64,000 nucleotides of DNA, taken from contig NZ_CP051626.1 in the NCBI RefSeq assembly GCF_012844365.1, positions 2,976,001 to 3,040,000 on the forward strand, in the 5' to 3' direction. Made by a program: the position numbers and the translations under genes. Source of the DNA: Brevibacterium sp. 'Marine'. GTDB taxonomy: Bacteria; Actinomycetota; Actinomycetes; Actinomycetales; Brevibacteriaceae. The notes under the pieces were generated by a model. The model made no database searches. It saw only the letters and a program-made list of their open reading frames with translations, and was not told where the DNA came from. Shown piece by piece: positions 43,057 through 52,025 of the stretch (positions are counted from its first letter, which is position 1; each line of letters opens with the position of its first letter).

Positions 43057-43542
43057 ATGTCGGCCACGGGAGAGCACGGCTCGAAGCGGCGTGGGAATCC
43101 GACACGCGGTCAAGAGCCGGATCATGATTCGGATGCCGGGTCCATCACGCCGCTGGCCATCGGCTTCGTCGTCATCGCCTTGCTGCTGGCCCTCCTCATC
43201 GCGGCCCTGACCGACCTGCACATGGCCCGCCGAGAGCTGCAGGGGCTGGCCGACTCTGCGGCGCTGGCTGCCTCCGACTCATTCGAACCGGCTCCCGGCG
43301 ACGATCCCGGTCTCGTATTCTCACCTCCAGCGGCCAAACGAGCCGCCGGACGGTACCTCGATGCGGTGCCGACTCCGAAGGACATGGGCAATCTGCGGTT
43401 GAGTGCCGATGCCGATGGGGCGCATTCGGTACGCATCCGCATCGAGGCCCGCTATTCTCCGGCGCTGCTCTCACCGTTCGTCCCCGGCCTCATCGACCTC
43501 CACGCCACCGCTTATGCCCGGGGCGCCCTGCGCCTCGACTGA
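43057..43542 (+). CDS. TadG-like pilus assembly protein
   Basis: This 161-residue protein has a hydrophilic leader, then DAGSITPLAIGFVVIALLLA, the TadG N-terminal helix motif, followed by LQGLADSAALAASDSFE, the usual TadE/G continuation. The remainder is a small outer domain. It lacks the large von Willebrand-type part of full TadG proteins, as is common in actinobacterial tad clusters. The ATG at 43057 is chosen because it follows the upstream stop directly and AGGA lies about ten bases upstream; an ATG at 43015 overlaps the previous gene. Confidence 0.78.
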   Translation: MSATGEHGSKRRGNPTRGQEPDHDSDAGSITPLAIGFVVIALLLALLIAALTDLHMARRELQGLADSAALAASDSFEPAPGDDPGLVFSPPAAKRAAGRYLDAVPTPKDMGNLRLSADADGAHSVRIRIEARYSPALLSPFVPGLIDLHATAYARGALRLD

Positions 43543-43688
43543 TCGCGGCCCGTCGTCGTCACTTCGCCTCCGATTCCTGTGGATTCCGGGCCCACTCACA
43601 CGCCTTGAAGCTGTGGATGCCCACACCGTTTCCACAGGGTGTTTTCTCGCTCTTGCCCGAACCGTGCGATCGCGGTGAGTCTGTGGGC

Positions 43689-46600
43689 ATGAGAACTCTG
43701 GGGCTCATCCACCGCATTGAGACGAACGGAGCCGTCACGAGCATGAGCATCGAGGCCGAATCAGCCCAACCGGCCGTCGACGTCTTCCGGTCTGCCCTCG
43801 GACCCGAGTTGACGCATCAGGACCTCATCACCGGCAACCGGCTCGAGAACCGCAGCATCGAGTCGATCAGCTGGGGTCACTGGCAGCGACTCAATCCGAT
43901 CACCGTTGTCGGGGCGAACTCTCTGCGCAATGCCGACACCTGCGCCGACTCCGCACGGACGAGCGTATCCGTCCTGGCAGGACCCGACTCCGGCTTCGCT
44001 CTGAGCCTCGACCCTCGGCGAGCCCGCCTGTCTCGGCTGTCCCACACCGATTGCCTGACCGTCATCGACCCCAGCATCTCCCGCACCCCGCAGCCGCTGC
44101 GACTCGATGCCACAGGAGATCAGCCCGCAATCCGTCTGGGAACGACTGTGCTCGCACCGGGCACAGCAGATGGTTCGTCGGCCGGCTCTTCTTCCTCGGC
44201 TGCCCGTTCGGCTCCGCCGATCCGGTCCCCACCGCTGCACCACAGCAACGACATCCACATCGCCCCGAAGACGATCGACGATCCTCGCCCGGCCAGACCC
44301 CCACAGTGGTGGACGTTCCTCATCCCCGTCGGCATCGGCGTGGTGCTGGCCGTTGCCACCGGAATGTGGTGGTTCCTCCTCTTCAGCGTCTCGGCCCCGC
44401 TCTCCGGGTGGGTCGCCTACCTGGTGGAGAAGAAGCGCTTCACTCGCGACAGCGCACAATGCCGACTCGACCGTGACGAAGCGGTGGCCGAAGCACGAGC
44501 CAGGCTGCGCCGCCTCGAGGCAGCGCAGCGACACAGGATCTTCTCCTCCCCCGGTCTGTGTCTGGGTTTCGGGACGGTCTTCAGCGACCTCACCATCGAC
44601 GAACAGCTGCAGGACGGAACCGACCACGTCGACGGTCGAGTCGCCTGCGCCGATATGCCGATCCGCATCGATCCGCGCACAACGACGGTCACCGTCAGCG
44701 GGACGCCGACAGTCCTGCGCACCATGGCCTTCGCCTGGCTGGCCGACCGGCGATTCAGATGGCGGCCGGATTCCGAACTCGCACTGCTGCCGGAGCTGGC
44801 AGGCACCGAGTTCTCCGGCGACTGCGCATCGACCAAGGTCCGGTCCGGTACCCGCGCAGACACCAACATGGACGATCCCATCGCGATCACCCTCGACGAG
44901 GATGTCGACCCTGCCGTTCTCACGCTCACCGCCCCGCATGCCGGCTCTGCCGTCTCGATGACGGTGGGCAGCCTCGCGCAGGCTCGCACCGACTCCTCGA
45001 CGGCGCCCGGCGGCCCGGTGCCCGGACGGAGATTCATCGCCACGCTCATGCCGGCCGCCCGATTCGTCACCCTGCACTGTGGCCGCTCTGCCGATACCGG
45101 CCTCCGCGCCTGGCCCGACCACGGACTCGGCGAACTCTGCGACGACGCGCCCGAATCCATTCGGAAACGGTGGCGGTCTCCGGCCGCGGGGCCGGTGCCG
45201 ATCGGTCGCGGAACCGACAGTGAGACCGGCATCGATCTGTTCTCCGACGGTCCCCACGCTCTCGTCGCCGGCACCACGGGCAGCGGGAAATCCCTGCTCC
45301 TGCAGACATGGCTGCTGTCGATGGCCTTGGCACAGCCGCCTCGGCGACTGCGCTTCGTCCTCATCGATTTCAAGGGCGGGGCGACGTTCTCACCGCTGCA
45401 GGAGCTGCCGCACACCGACAGTGTGCTCGACGATTTCGACTCCGGTCTGGCATTTCGCGCTCTCGTCTCGGTGCGCGCCGAGATCACCCATCGGGAGCGG
45501 CTGCTGGCCGATCATGGGTGCGCCGATGTCGCCGATCTCGCTGCTCCTCCCCCACGTCTCGTCGTTGTCATCGACGAGTTCCATGCACTCATGGCGACTC
45601 ATCCGCGAGCCGCTGACCTGCTCGAACACCTCACCGCCCTGGGCAGGTCCCTCGGCGTTCATCTCATTCTCGCCACACAGCGCCCCATGGGCGTCGTGAC
45701 CGGGCAGATGAAGGCGAACATCAACGTCCGCGTGTGCCTGCGAGTGCGCGATGAGACCGATTCCTTCGACGTGATCGGCACGGAGGCGGGCGCGTTCCTG
45801 CCCGCGGACAAACCCGGTGCCGCCTGCCTGGACTCCGGGATCAGCGTCACCCGGTTCCGCGTGGCGGTGCCGTTCGGACATGACACCCACGCCGAGGCGG
45901 TCCTCCGACCCCGTATTCGCTCCTGGGGTCGGGGACCGGTTCCGTCCCTGGCCGGCGGGGTCGTCGGCGTCGACGTCGACAACATCGTCACAGCGGCCGG
46001 GGACAGTGACGATCCCGGGGAACCGTCGGTTCAGCGGCAGGTGGTGCTACCGCCGCTGCCCGAACCGGAAGAGGTGGCAGCCCGGGCAGGTGACGTATCG
46101 TCGCGGGCTTCTCGAGCGCTGGCCGCGGACTTCGATGAACCGGGGGCGGCAGGCGGTGAACCGTTCGCAGGGGTCACGGGAATCGTCGATGTTCCCAGTC
46201 ACCAGCGGCAGGAGATGTGGACATTCGACCCGGATGTGGACGGCTCCTCAATCCTCACGGGCGGCAGCCCGGACACCGTGGAATCCGTGATCGCGACCAT
46301 GGCACGAGCGGCCGCCCCCACCCGACGGATCATCGCGATCGGCAGGATCGCCGCAGCCCTCGACTGGGCCGAGATCAGCTGCGGCATGAGCTCAGGCTGG
46401 CAGATTCAGGCGGTTCTCGACCATCTCGCGGCCAGCGGGGGTCCGGCCAGGAACCCCCGAGACGGCACCGGCACCGAAACCCCGACGAGTTCGGGGCCGA
46501 GTCGACAGCCGCCGAGCCTGCTCGTGTGCAGCAATTGGGCCGAATTCGTCGACTCGCTCGACCACTGTTGGGCCGAACGCACCGAACGTCTCCTCGGGCA

Positions 46601-47459
46601 TGGTCCCGGATCAGATCTCGTCTTCCTGCTTGCCGGGTGCCGGAACATGACGAGCAGAAGTTCGCGGTTCGCCACTCAGATCATCTTCCCTCCCGAGGCC
46701 GGGGAAGACGGGACGAGCGTCGGGCTCAGCCGCCAGCGATTCGCCGGCAGCTGGCCGGATCTGCGCGCCGTCATCCGCGGCCCGTGCGCACGGGCCGCCG
46801 GCGAGGACGGCGCCGATGTGCAATTCGCGCCCGCTGTCGCGGCACGATTCGATTCGTCGATGTCCGAGGCGGGTACGAGCATCCTCGGCGGACCACCCGG
46901 CATTCCGGAGTCCCGAAAGGGATTCGCTCCACGCTGGCGGGGCCTTGACCGTCCTACGGTCGCGTCTGAGGAATCGTTCGGCACCATCCCGGGCTGCATC
47001 CCCATCGGTGTCGACGCTTTCGGCGACTCCGTCATGTGGGATCCCCGGCGGGACGGTTCGGTGCTCACGGTTCGCGGCTCTCCGCAGAGCGGCAAGACCG
47101 GATTCGCGACCTACCTGGGCAGCCTCGGCGTGGTCGATGTCCACGATGATGCCCATCTGGAGTCGGACCCGCTCGACTGGGATCTGCTCGACGGACACGA
47201 CCATGTGCTCACCGCGCCGACACGGTTCACTCCCGGATATGGTTCCCCGCTGGCCAAGGCTCAGAATCTCGGGCCGCTGCTCGTGCTCGGCGTACACACC
47301 GGGCAGGATCTCACCGGGCTCGGGGTGCTGCGACGGGCCCCGCTCGATGGGCTGGCTGGGACGGGCTGGTTCGTCACCGAGGATCAGGCCCGCCCCGTCC
47401 GCGTCTTCAGCCCCACGGGAGTCGCACCTGATTCAGCTCACGTCGGAAGGAGGTCCTGA
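43689..47459 (+). CDS. FtsK/SpoIIIE-type ATPase (EccC-like, multiple P-loop domains)
   Basis: This protein of about 1256 residues has an N-terminal forkhead-like beta region, two membrane helices (around residues 210-255; WWTFLIPVGIGVVLAV), then FtsK/SpoIIIE ATPase domains. The first has Walker A GTTGSGKS (528-535) and Walker B VVVIDEFHAL. The second is degenerate, with ILTGGSPDTVES where the P-loop should be. The third has GSPQSGKT (1130-1137). This matches EccC/EssC-type ATPases of type VII secretion. No EsxA/B, EccB/D or mycosin gene is visible here. The ATG at 43689 is favoured over 43605. Its 3' end overlaps the convergent GNAT gene by 27 bp. Confidence 0.82.
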   Translation: MRTLGLIHRIETNGAVTSMSIEAESAQPAVDVFRSALGPELTHQDLITGNRLENRSIESISWGHWQRLNPITVVGANSLRNADTCADSARTSVSVLAGPDSGFALSLDPRRARLSRLSHTDCLTVIDPSISRTPQPLRLDATGDQPAIRLGTTVLAPGTADGSSAGSSSSAARSAPPIRSPPLHHSNDIHIAPKTIDDPRPARPPQWWTFLIPVGIGVVLAVATGMWWFLLFSVSAPLSGWVAYLVEKKRFTRDSAQCRLDRDEAVAEARARLRRLEAAQRHRIFSSPGLCLGFGTVFSDLTIDEQLQDGTDHVDGRVACADMPIRIDPRTTTVTVSGTPTVLRTMAFAWLADRRFRWRPDSELALLPELAGTEFSGDCASTKVRSGTRADTNMDDPIAITLDEDVDPAVLTLTAPHAGSAVSMTVGSLAQARTDSSTAPGGPVPGRRFIATLMPAARFVTLHCGRSADTGLRAWPDHGLGELCDDAPESIRKRWRSPAAGPVPIGRGTDSETGIDLFSDGPHALVAGTTGSGKSLLLQTWLLSMALAQPPRRLRFVLIDFKGGATFSPLQELPHTDSVLDDFDSGLAFRALVSVRAEITHRERLLADHGCADVADLAAPPPRLVVVIDEFHALMATHPRAADLLEHLTALGRSLGVHLILATQRPMGVVTGQMKANINVRVCLRVRDETDSFDVIGTEAGAFLPADKPGAACLDSGISVTRFRVAVPFGHDTHAEAVLRPRIRSWGRGPVPSLAGGVVGVDVDNIVTAAGDSDDPGEPSVQRQVVLPPLPEPEEVAARAGDVSSRASRALAADFDEPGAAGGEPFAGVTGIVDVPSHQRQEMWTFDPDVDGSSILTGGSPDTVESVIATMARAAAPTRRIIAIGRIAAALDWAEISCGMSSGWQIQAVLDHLAASGGPARNPRDGTGTETPTSSGPSRQPPSLLVCSNWAEFVDSLDHCWAERTERLLGHGPGSDLVFLLAGCRNMTSRSSRFATQIIFPPEAGEDGTSVGLSRQRFAGSWPDLRAVIRGPCARAAGEDGADVQFAPAVAARFDSSMSEAGTSILGGPPGIPESRKGFAPRWRGLDRPTVASEESFGTIPGCIPIGVDAFGDSVMWDPRRDGSVLTVRGSPQSGKTGFATYLGSLGVVDVHDDAHLESDPLDWDLLDGHDHVLTAPTRFTPGYGSPLAKAQNLGPLLVLGVHTGQDLTGLGVLRRAPLDGLAGTGWFVTEDQARPVRVFSPTGVAPDSAHVGRRS

Positions 47460-48473
47460 GAGAGTCTCGTAACGGTAGAGCTCGGTCGCGGTTCCCGCTT
47501 CGAGCAGCCGGTCGGCGAGAGCGGAGATCACGGGCATTCCGCTCGTGACTTCGATGACGACATCGGCATCGACCGACAGCCGGGCCAGCAGGAGTTCGGC
47601 ATCGGCGACGGCCGCGGCGAAGTCCTCGCCCGTCGTGTCGGCGGCATCGTCGCGGGTCTCGAACATCGACCCGAGGATGAGCTCGGTCGGCGGCTCCTCG
47701 TCGACCTGATCGACGACAGCGGGCCCGTCACCGGGTCCGTCTCCGGCACCTGGTTCACCGGCCGAGGGCAGAACACCGGCTGTCTCATCGGCTTCCCTCG
47801 CATACGACACGGCGAAGGCACTCAGCCCACCCGCCTCGGCGGTTCCGGCCGCGCCGTTCAGCAGAGCAGCACCGTGGGCACCGGCCGCCTCGGAGAGGAA
47901 CGCGTTGTTCACCTGTCCAATGGTCAGTGGGCCGACGGCATCGTCGCGGTTGACTGCGGTGTACCAGTTGAGGAACGCCTTCGTCAGCTTCACCGAACCG
48001 GTGGCGACGATCTCGAGGTCCTCGGCCCGACCGCCTCCTGCCGGGGGCAGAGCCCCGGCGGGCACCTTGATCACGCGAGTCGTCGTCAGCGGGGTGAAGC
48101 CGAGTGCCTGCGCGAAGCCCTCGCCCGGGCTGCCGGCGTGCACACGGGCGCGCAGATCGAGGCCTTCGAGCGCGGTTCCCCGCGTCTCGGCACACACCGC
48201 TTCGAAGAGCTCACGCCCCTGACCATGGCCCTGTTCCTCGGCTGCAACCTCCACATGGACCCACGCCCGGTAGGGGTGAAGCGGGGATTCGGCGATCGCG
48301 GCGGCTCCGACGGGAACGTCGGGAACCACCTCGGCGATGACGGAGCGGATCAGCGGCGAGTCCGAGGACGGACGGAACAGGGACCTGGCCATATGACCGG
48401 CCGGGGTGGTCGCGTCGGCGAACACCTCATTCAGGCGCAGATCGTCACCGTCGGTCAGCTCTCGAATCGGCAT
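47433..48473 (-). CDS. GNAT-family N-acetyltransferase
   Basis: This 346-residue protein has an N-terminal GNAT fold with the acetyl-CoA motif EEQGHGQGRELFEAV (Q/RxxGxG) preceded by the strand RAWVHVEVAAEE. A second half of about 200 residues may hold another, degenerate GNAT-like domain, with an acidic, Gly-rich insertion (AGEPGAGDGPGDGPAVVDQV). The substrate is not predictable. It is convergent with the FtsK-type gene, whose last nine codons it overlaps, and divergent from the purine nucleoside phosphorylase gene with a 44-bp gap. Confidence 0.8.
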   Translation of the reverse strand: MPIRELTDGDDLRLNEVFADATTPAGHMARSLFRPSSDSPLIRSVIAEVVPDVPVGAAAIAESPLHPYRAWVHVEVAAEEQGHGQGRELFEAVCAETRGTALEGLDLRARVHAGSPGEGFAQALGFTPLTTTRVIKVPAGALPPAGGGRAEDLEIVATGSVKLTKAFLNWYTAVNRDDAVGPLTIGQVNNAFLSEAAGAHGAALLNGAAGTAEAGGLSAFAVSYAREADETAGVLPSAGEPGAGDGPGDGPAVVDQVDEEPPTELILGSMFETRDDAADTTGEDFAAAVADAELLLARLSVDADVVIEVTSGMPVISALADRLLEAGTATELYRYETLSGPPSDVS

Positions 48474-48517
48474 GTGCTCGCTCCTTGGGCGGTGGGGAAC
48501 TTGATAATCTTGGCGTC

Positions 48518-49327
48518 ATGACTGACTTAAGCGATCCTACCGCCGCCGCGCACGCCGCGGCCACGACCATCAACGCCAACGCGGGCATCGAATCACATGA
48601 CATCGCGCTCGTCCTCGGCTCCGGTTGGGGCGGGGCGGCGGACCTCCTCGGCGAAACCGTTGCCGAGATCTCCGCGGCCGAGGTCCCCGGATTCCACGCT
48701 CCGGCCGTCGAAGGCCACGGTGCGACCCTGCGCACGGTGCGCATCGAGGCCAGCGGCAAGCATGCGCTCGTCCTCGGATCGCGCACCCACTACTACGAAG
48801 GCAAGGGGGTCCGCGCAGTCGCTCACGGTGTGCGCACCGCGGCTGCGGCCGGCTGCTCCTCGCTCGTGCTGACGAACGGGTGCGGCGGCCTCAACCGCAA
48901 TTGGGCACCCGGCACCCCGGTGCTCATCTCCGATCACATCAACCTCACCGGGACCTCCCCGATCGAAGGCGCGAACTTCGTCGATCTCACCGATCTGTAC
49001 TCCCCGCGCATGCGCACCATCGCCAAGGAAATCGACCCGACGCTCGACGAAGGCGTGTACGCGCAGTTCCGCGGACCGCACTACGAGACCCCCGCCGAGG
49101 TGCGCATGGCCGGGATCCTCGGTGCCGACCTCGTGGGCATGTCGACGACGTTGGAGGCCATCGCCGCACGTCAGGCCGGGCTCGAACTCATGGGCATCTC
49201 CCTGGTGACGAACCTCGCCGCCGGCATCCAGGAGACCCCGCTCTCCCACGCCGAAGTCATCGAAGCCGGAGCCGCAGCGGCCCCGCGCATCTCTCGCCTG
49301 CTCGCCGACATCGTCGCGAAGCTCTGA
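48518..49327 (+). CDS. Purine nucleoside phosphorylase
   Basis: This 269-residue enzyme matches the trimeric PNP family: VLVLGSGWGG-type phosphate loop (ALVLGSGWGGAAD), GRTHYYEGK-like segment (SRTHYYEGKG), LTNGCGGLN, SDHINLTGTSPI, and the GMSTTLEAIAARQ motif. It cleaves purine (deoxy)ribonucleosides with phosphate to base and (deoxy)ribose 1-phosphate. The next gene encodes a phosphosugar mutase that can move the phosphate to position 5, and deoC across the terminator cleaves deoxyribose 5-phosphate. The ATG at 48518 is in the family position; a longer frame from 48485 is less likely. Confidence 0.92.
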   Translation: MTDLSDPTAAAHAAATTINANAGIESHDIALVLGSGWGGAADLLGETVAEISAAEVPGFHAPAVEGHGATLRTVRIEASGKHALVLGSRTHYYEGKGVRAVAHGVRTAAAAGCSSLVLTNGCGGLNRNWAPGTPVLISDHINLTGTSPIEGANFVDLTDLYSPRMRTIAKEIDPTLDEGVYAQFRGPHYETPAEVRMAGILGADLVGMSTTLEAIAARQAGLELMGISLVTNLAAGIQETPLSHAEVIEAGAAAAPRISRLLADIVAKL

Positions 49328-49387
49328 GACGGCCCGCCCGACTCCGCACTCCCCCAACCCGCCACCGCGAACACGCAAAGGACTCAT

Positions 49388-51199
49388 ATGACCCGCGTAG
49401 CCGATCGCTTCAGACATGGATTCGACGCCGAGGTGGTCCGCGCCTGGATCGCCGATGACCCCGATCCGCAGACGGCCACCACCTTGGAGCACATCCTCGC
49501 CGAGGCCGAGAGCGGCGACGAGGCGGCGATCGCCGACCTCGAGGACCGATTCTCGGGTCCCCTCGTCTTCGGCACCGCCGGCCTGCGCGGTGAGATCGCA
49601 GCCGGCCCGAACCGGATGAACCGGGCCGTCGTCATCCGTGCCGCCGCCGGTTTGGCTGCGTTCCTCTCAGACACTGTCGGTGAGGGATTCCGTGTCGTCA
49701 TCGGCTGCGATGCCCGGTACAAGTCCGCGGAGTTCGCTCGCGACACCGCCGCCGTCATCACCGCCGCCGGCGGGGTCGCGATCCAACTGCCCGACCAGCT
49801 GCCGACCCCGCTGCTGGCGTTCGCGCTGTCAAAGCGGGGAGCGGACGCCGGAGTCATGGTCACGGCCAGCCACAATCCGCCGGCCGACAACGGGTACAAG
49901 GTCTACCTGGGACAGCGTCCGCTGCAGGCCATCGAATCCGATCCTGCTGCCGCCCTTGCCGGTGCCGGAGCGCAGATCGTCAGCCCGGCAGATGCGCTGA
50001 TCGCCGAGAAGATCGCCGCAGTCGAATCCGTGGCCTCGGTGGCACGAGCCGAGTCAGGGTGGGAGCACCTCGACGAGTCGATCGTCGAGGAGTACCTGTC
50101 TCGCATCGATGATCTGAGGGTGCGGGCCGAAGCGGATCTGTCGATCGTGCTCACCTCACTGCACGGTGTCGGTGCCGGAGTCGCCGAGGCGGCGCTGACC
50201 CGCACCGGGTTCACCGACGTTCATCCCGTGGCTTCCCAGCAGGCACCGGATCCGGACTTTCCGACCGTGTCGTTCCCGAATCCCGAGGAGGCCGGGGCTC
50301 TCGACGAGTCCTTCGCGCTGGCCCGTGAGGTCGGCGCCGAGCTCATCATCGCCAACGATCCGGACGCCGACCGGTTCTCCGCGGCCATTCCGGATGAGTC
50401 TGCCGCGACCGGTTACCGGCAATTGTCCGGCGACGAGGTGGGGCTCCTCCTCGGTGAGGATGCCGCTGGTCGGCTTGAGGAAAGCGGGTCGCATGGTGCC
50501 GTCTTCGCGAACTCGATCGTGTCCTCCCGTGGGCTGGCCGCCGCTGCCGCCAGCCACGGGTTCGCCGCGGTGAACACGCTCACCGGTTTCAAATGGATCT
50601 CCCGAGTTCCCAACCTTGTCTTCGGCTATGAAGAGGCGCTCGGCTACTGCGTCGATCCGGCTGTGGTCCGTGACAAGGACGGCATTTCGGCGGCCGTGAC
50701 CTTCGCGGCTCTGGCATCCCGACTGAAGGCCGAGGGATCGAGCATCGAGGCCGAACTCGATCGGATCCGCAATCGCGACGGATACTTCGCCACCGCTCCT
50801 CTGTCTTTCCGCCTCGACGATGTCTCCCTCATCGCCACGGCGATGGCGAAGCTGCGTGAGAATCCTCCGGCCACGCTGGCCGGCTCCCCCGTCGCCGAGG
50901 TCCACGACCTCTCCGCCGGGTATGAGGGGCTGCCTCCGACCGACGGAATCCTGCTGCTCTCGGAGTCGAACTCGCGGGTCATCGTGCGTCCTTCGGGCAC
51001 CGAACCGAAGCTCAAGTGCTATCTCGAAGTCGTCGCCGACCCCTCCGAGCTCCAGGCTGCGGCCGATGCCGATGCCCGTGCGGCCGCCAGCGCAGGAGTG
51101 CGTCTGCCGGCCGCCTCGGCGAGTGCCTCCCTCAAACCGGCCCTCAAGGAACGCTTGACCTCGCTGAGCACCGAACTCAAAACCTTCTTCGCCCTCTGA
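49388..51199 (+). CDS. Phosphohexomutase-family enzyme (phosphopento-/phosphoglucomutase)
   Basis: This 603-residue alpha-D-phosphohexomutase has the phosphoserine loop VTASHNPPADNGYK, the metal loop NDPDADRF, the sugar-binding loop GYEEALGY, and the C-terminal phosphate-binding motif IVRPSGTEPKLKCYLE. It is longer than bacterial PgcA types because of a C-terminal helical tail. Placed 60 bp after the nucleoside phosphorylase gene and near deoC, deoA and cdd, it most likely converts ribose/deoxyribose 1-phosphate to the 5-phosphate, as some members of this family do; phosphoglucomutase activity is also possible. Confidence 0.87.
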   Translation: MTRVADRFRHGFDAEVVRAWIADDPDPQTATTLEHILAEAESGDEAAIADLEDRFSGPLVFGTAGLRGEIAAGPNRMNRAVVIRAAAGLAAFLSDTVGEGFRVVIGCDARYKSAEFARDTAAVITAAGGVAIQLPDQLPTPLLAFALSKRGADAGVMVTASHNPPADNGYKVYLGQRPLQAIESDPAAALAGAGAQIVSPADALIAEKIAAVESVASVARAESGWEHLDESIVEEYLSRIDDLRVRAEADLSIVLTSLHGVGAGVAEAALTRTGFTDVHPVASQQAPDPDFPTVSFPNPEEAGALDESFALAREVGAELIIANDPDADRFSAAIPDESAATGYRQLSGDEVGLLLGEDAAGRLEESGSHGAVFANSIVSSRGLAAAAASHGFAAVNTLTGFKWISRVPNLVFGYEEALGYCVDPAVVRDKDGISAAVTFAALASRLKAEGSSIEAELDRIRNRDGYFATAPLSFRLDDVSLIATAMAKLRENPPATLAGSPVAEVHDLSAGYEGLPPTDGILLLSESNSRVIVRPSGTEPKLKCYLEVVADPSELQAAADADARAAASAGVRLPAASASASLKPALKERLTSLSTELKTFFAL

Positions 51200-51204
51200 C
51201 CCCC

Positions 51205-51270
51205 AATTACTACCTGACGGCGGCCCAGCAACCTCGCGCGAGGTTGCTGGGCCGCCGTCAGGTAGTAATT
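51205..51270. terminator. Perfect 66-nt palindrome, bidirectional terminator
   Basis: Positions 51205-51237 are the exact reverse complement of 51238-51270; the arms begin AATTACTACCTGACGG and the centre is CGCGCG-rich. It lies between the convergent mutase and deoC genes. The deoC stop codon overlaps its right edge. AT-rich outer ends would give a U-tract in both directions. Read as RNA it forms a stem of about 30 bp. Confidence 0.85.
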
Positions 51271-51916
51271 AGAGGGAGTTGAGGATTGCGGCGCTGCCGG
51301 AGAGGCCCAGACGGGACGCGCCGGCGGCGATCATCTCCTCGGCGGCTTCGGCGGTGCGGATTCCGCCGGAGGCCTTCACTCCCAGGCGGTCACCCACGGT
51401 CTCGCGCATCAGCGACACAGCATGAGCGCTGGCGCCTCCGGCCGGGTGGAATCCGGTCGAGGTCTTGACGAACCCGGCTCCAGCGGCCTCGGCGCGACGG
51501 CAGGCCTCGACGATCTGCTCATCGCCCAGCGCCGCCGACTCGATGATGACCTTGACGAGGGCATCCCCGCTGGCCTCGACGACACCGCGGATATCGGCTT
51601 CGAGCCCGTCGAAGTCTCCGGCGACGGCCTGTCCGATGTTGATGACCATGTCGACTTCGGCGGCACCGTCGGCGACTGCCTGAGCAGCCTCGGCGGCCTT
51701 GATCTCCGGCTTCACCTGGCCGGAGGGGAACCCGACGACGGTGGCCACGACGAGCTCACCCGGATCGGTGATCGGCAGCATGGACGGCGACACGCAGATT
51801 GCGAGTACGCCCAGCTCCTTCGCCTCCGCCACGAGGGCATAGACGTCGGCGGGGGTCGCTTCGGGCTTGAGCAGGGTGTGGTCGATGATCGCGGCGACAT
51901 CGGTGCGGCTGGTCAT
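51269..51916 (-). CDS. deoC: Deoxyribose-phosphate aldolase
   Basis: This 215-residue TIM-barrel enzyme has [11 protein letters not shown] at the N-terminus, [32 protein letters not shown], and the Schiff-base lysine in [11 protein letters not shown], followed by VKASGGIRT. It splits 2-deoxyribose 5-phosphate into glyceraldehyde 3-phosphate and acetaldehyde, the last step of deoxynucleoside catabolism. The ATG at 51916 has GGAGG five bases upstream, which rules against the TTG at 51928. It follows deoA on the same strand with a 109-bp gap. Confidence 0.95.
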   Translation of the reverse strand: MTSRTDVAAIIDHTLLKPEATPADVYALVAEAKELGVLAICVSPSMLPITDPGELVVATVVGFPSGQVKPEIKAAEAAQAVADGAAEVDMVINIGQAVAGDFDGLEADIRGVVEASGDALVKVIIESAALGDEQIVEACRRAEAAGAGFVKTSTGFHPAGGASAHAVSLMRETVGDRLGVKASGGIRTAEAAEEMIAAGASRLGLSGSAAILNSL

Positions 51917-52025
51917 GGGTTCCTCCAAGGTCAGTAGTGCCGTCAGTGGTGCAGTTTCTCGGGCTGTGGTTCCAGAGTAGTGAGGTCGGCGGCCGCGCAG
52001 TAGGCCCGCCGGTGTGTGATCGAAC

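Noticed and set aside
43577..43640. Three DnaA-box-like 9-mers (TGTGGATTC, TGTGGATGC, TTTCCACAG) before the FtsK-type gene
   Set aside because: Imperfect boxes with no AT-rich unwinding region and no dnaA/dnaN/repA neighbour; probably chance.
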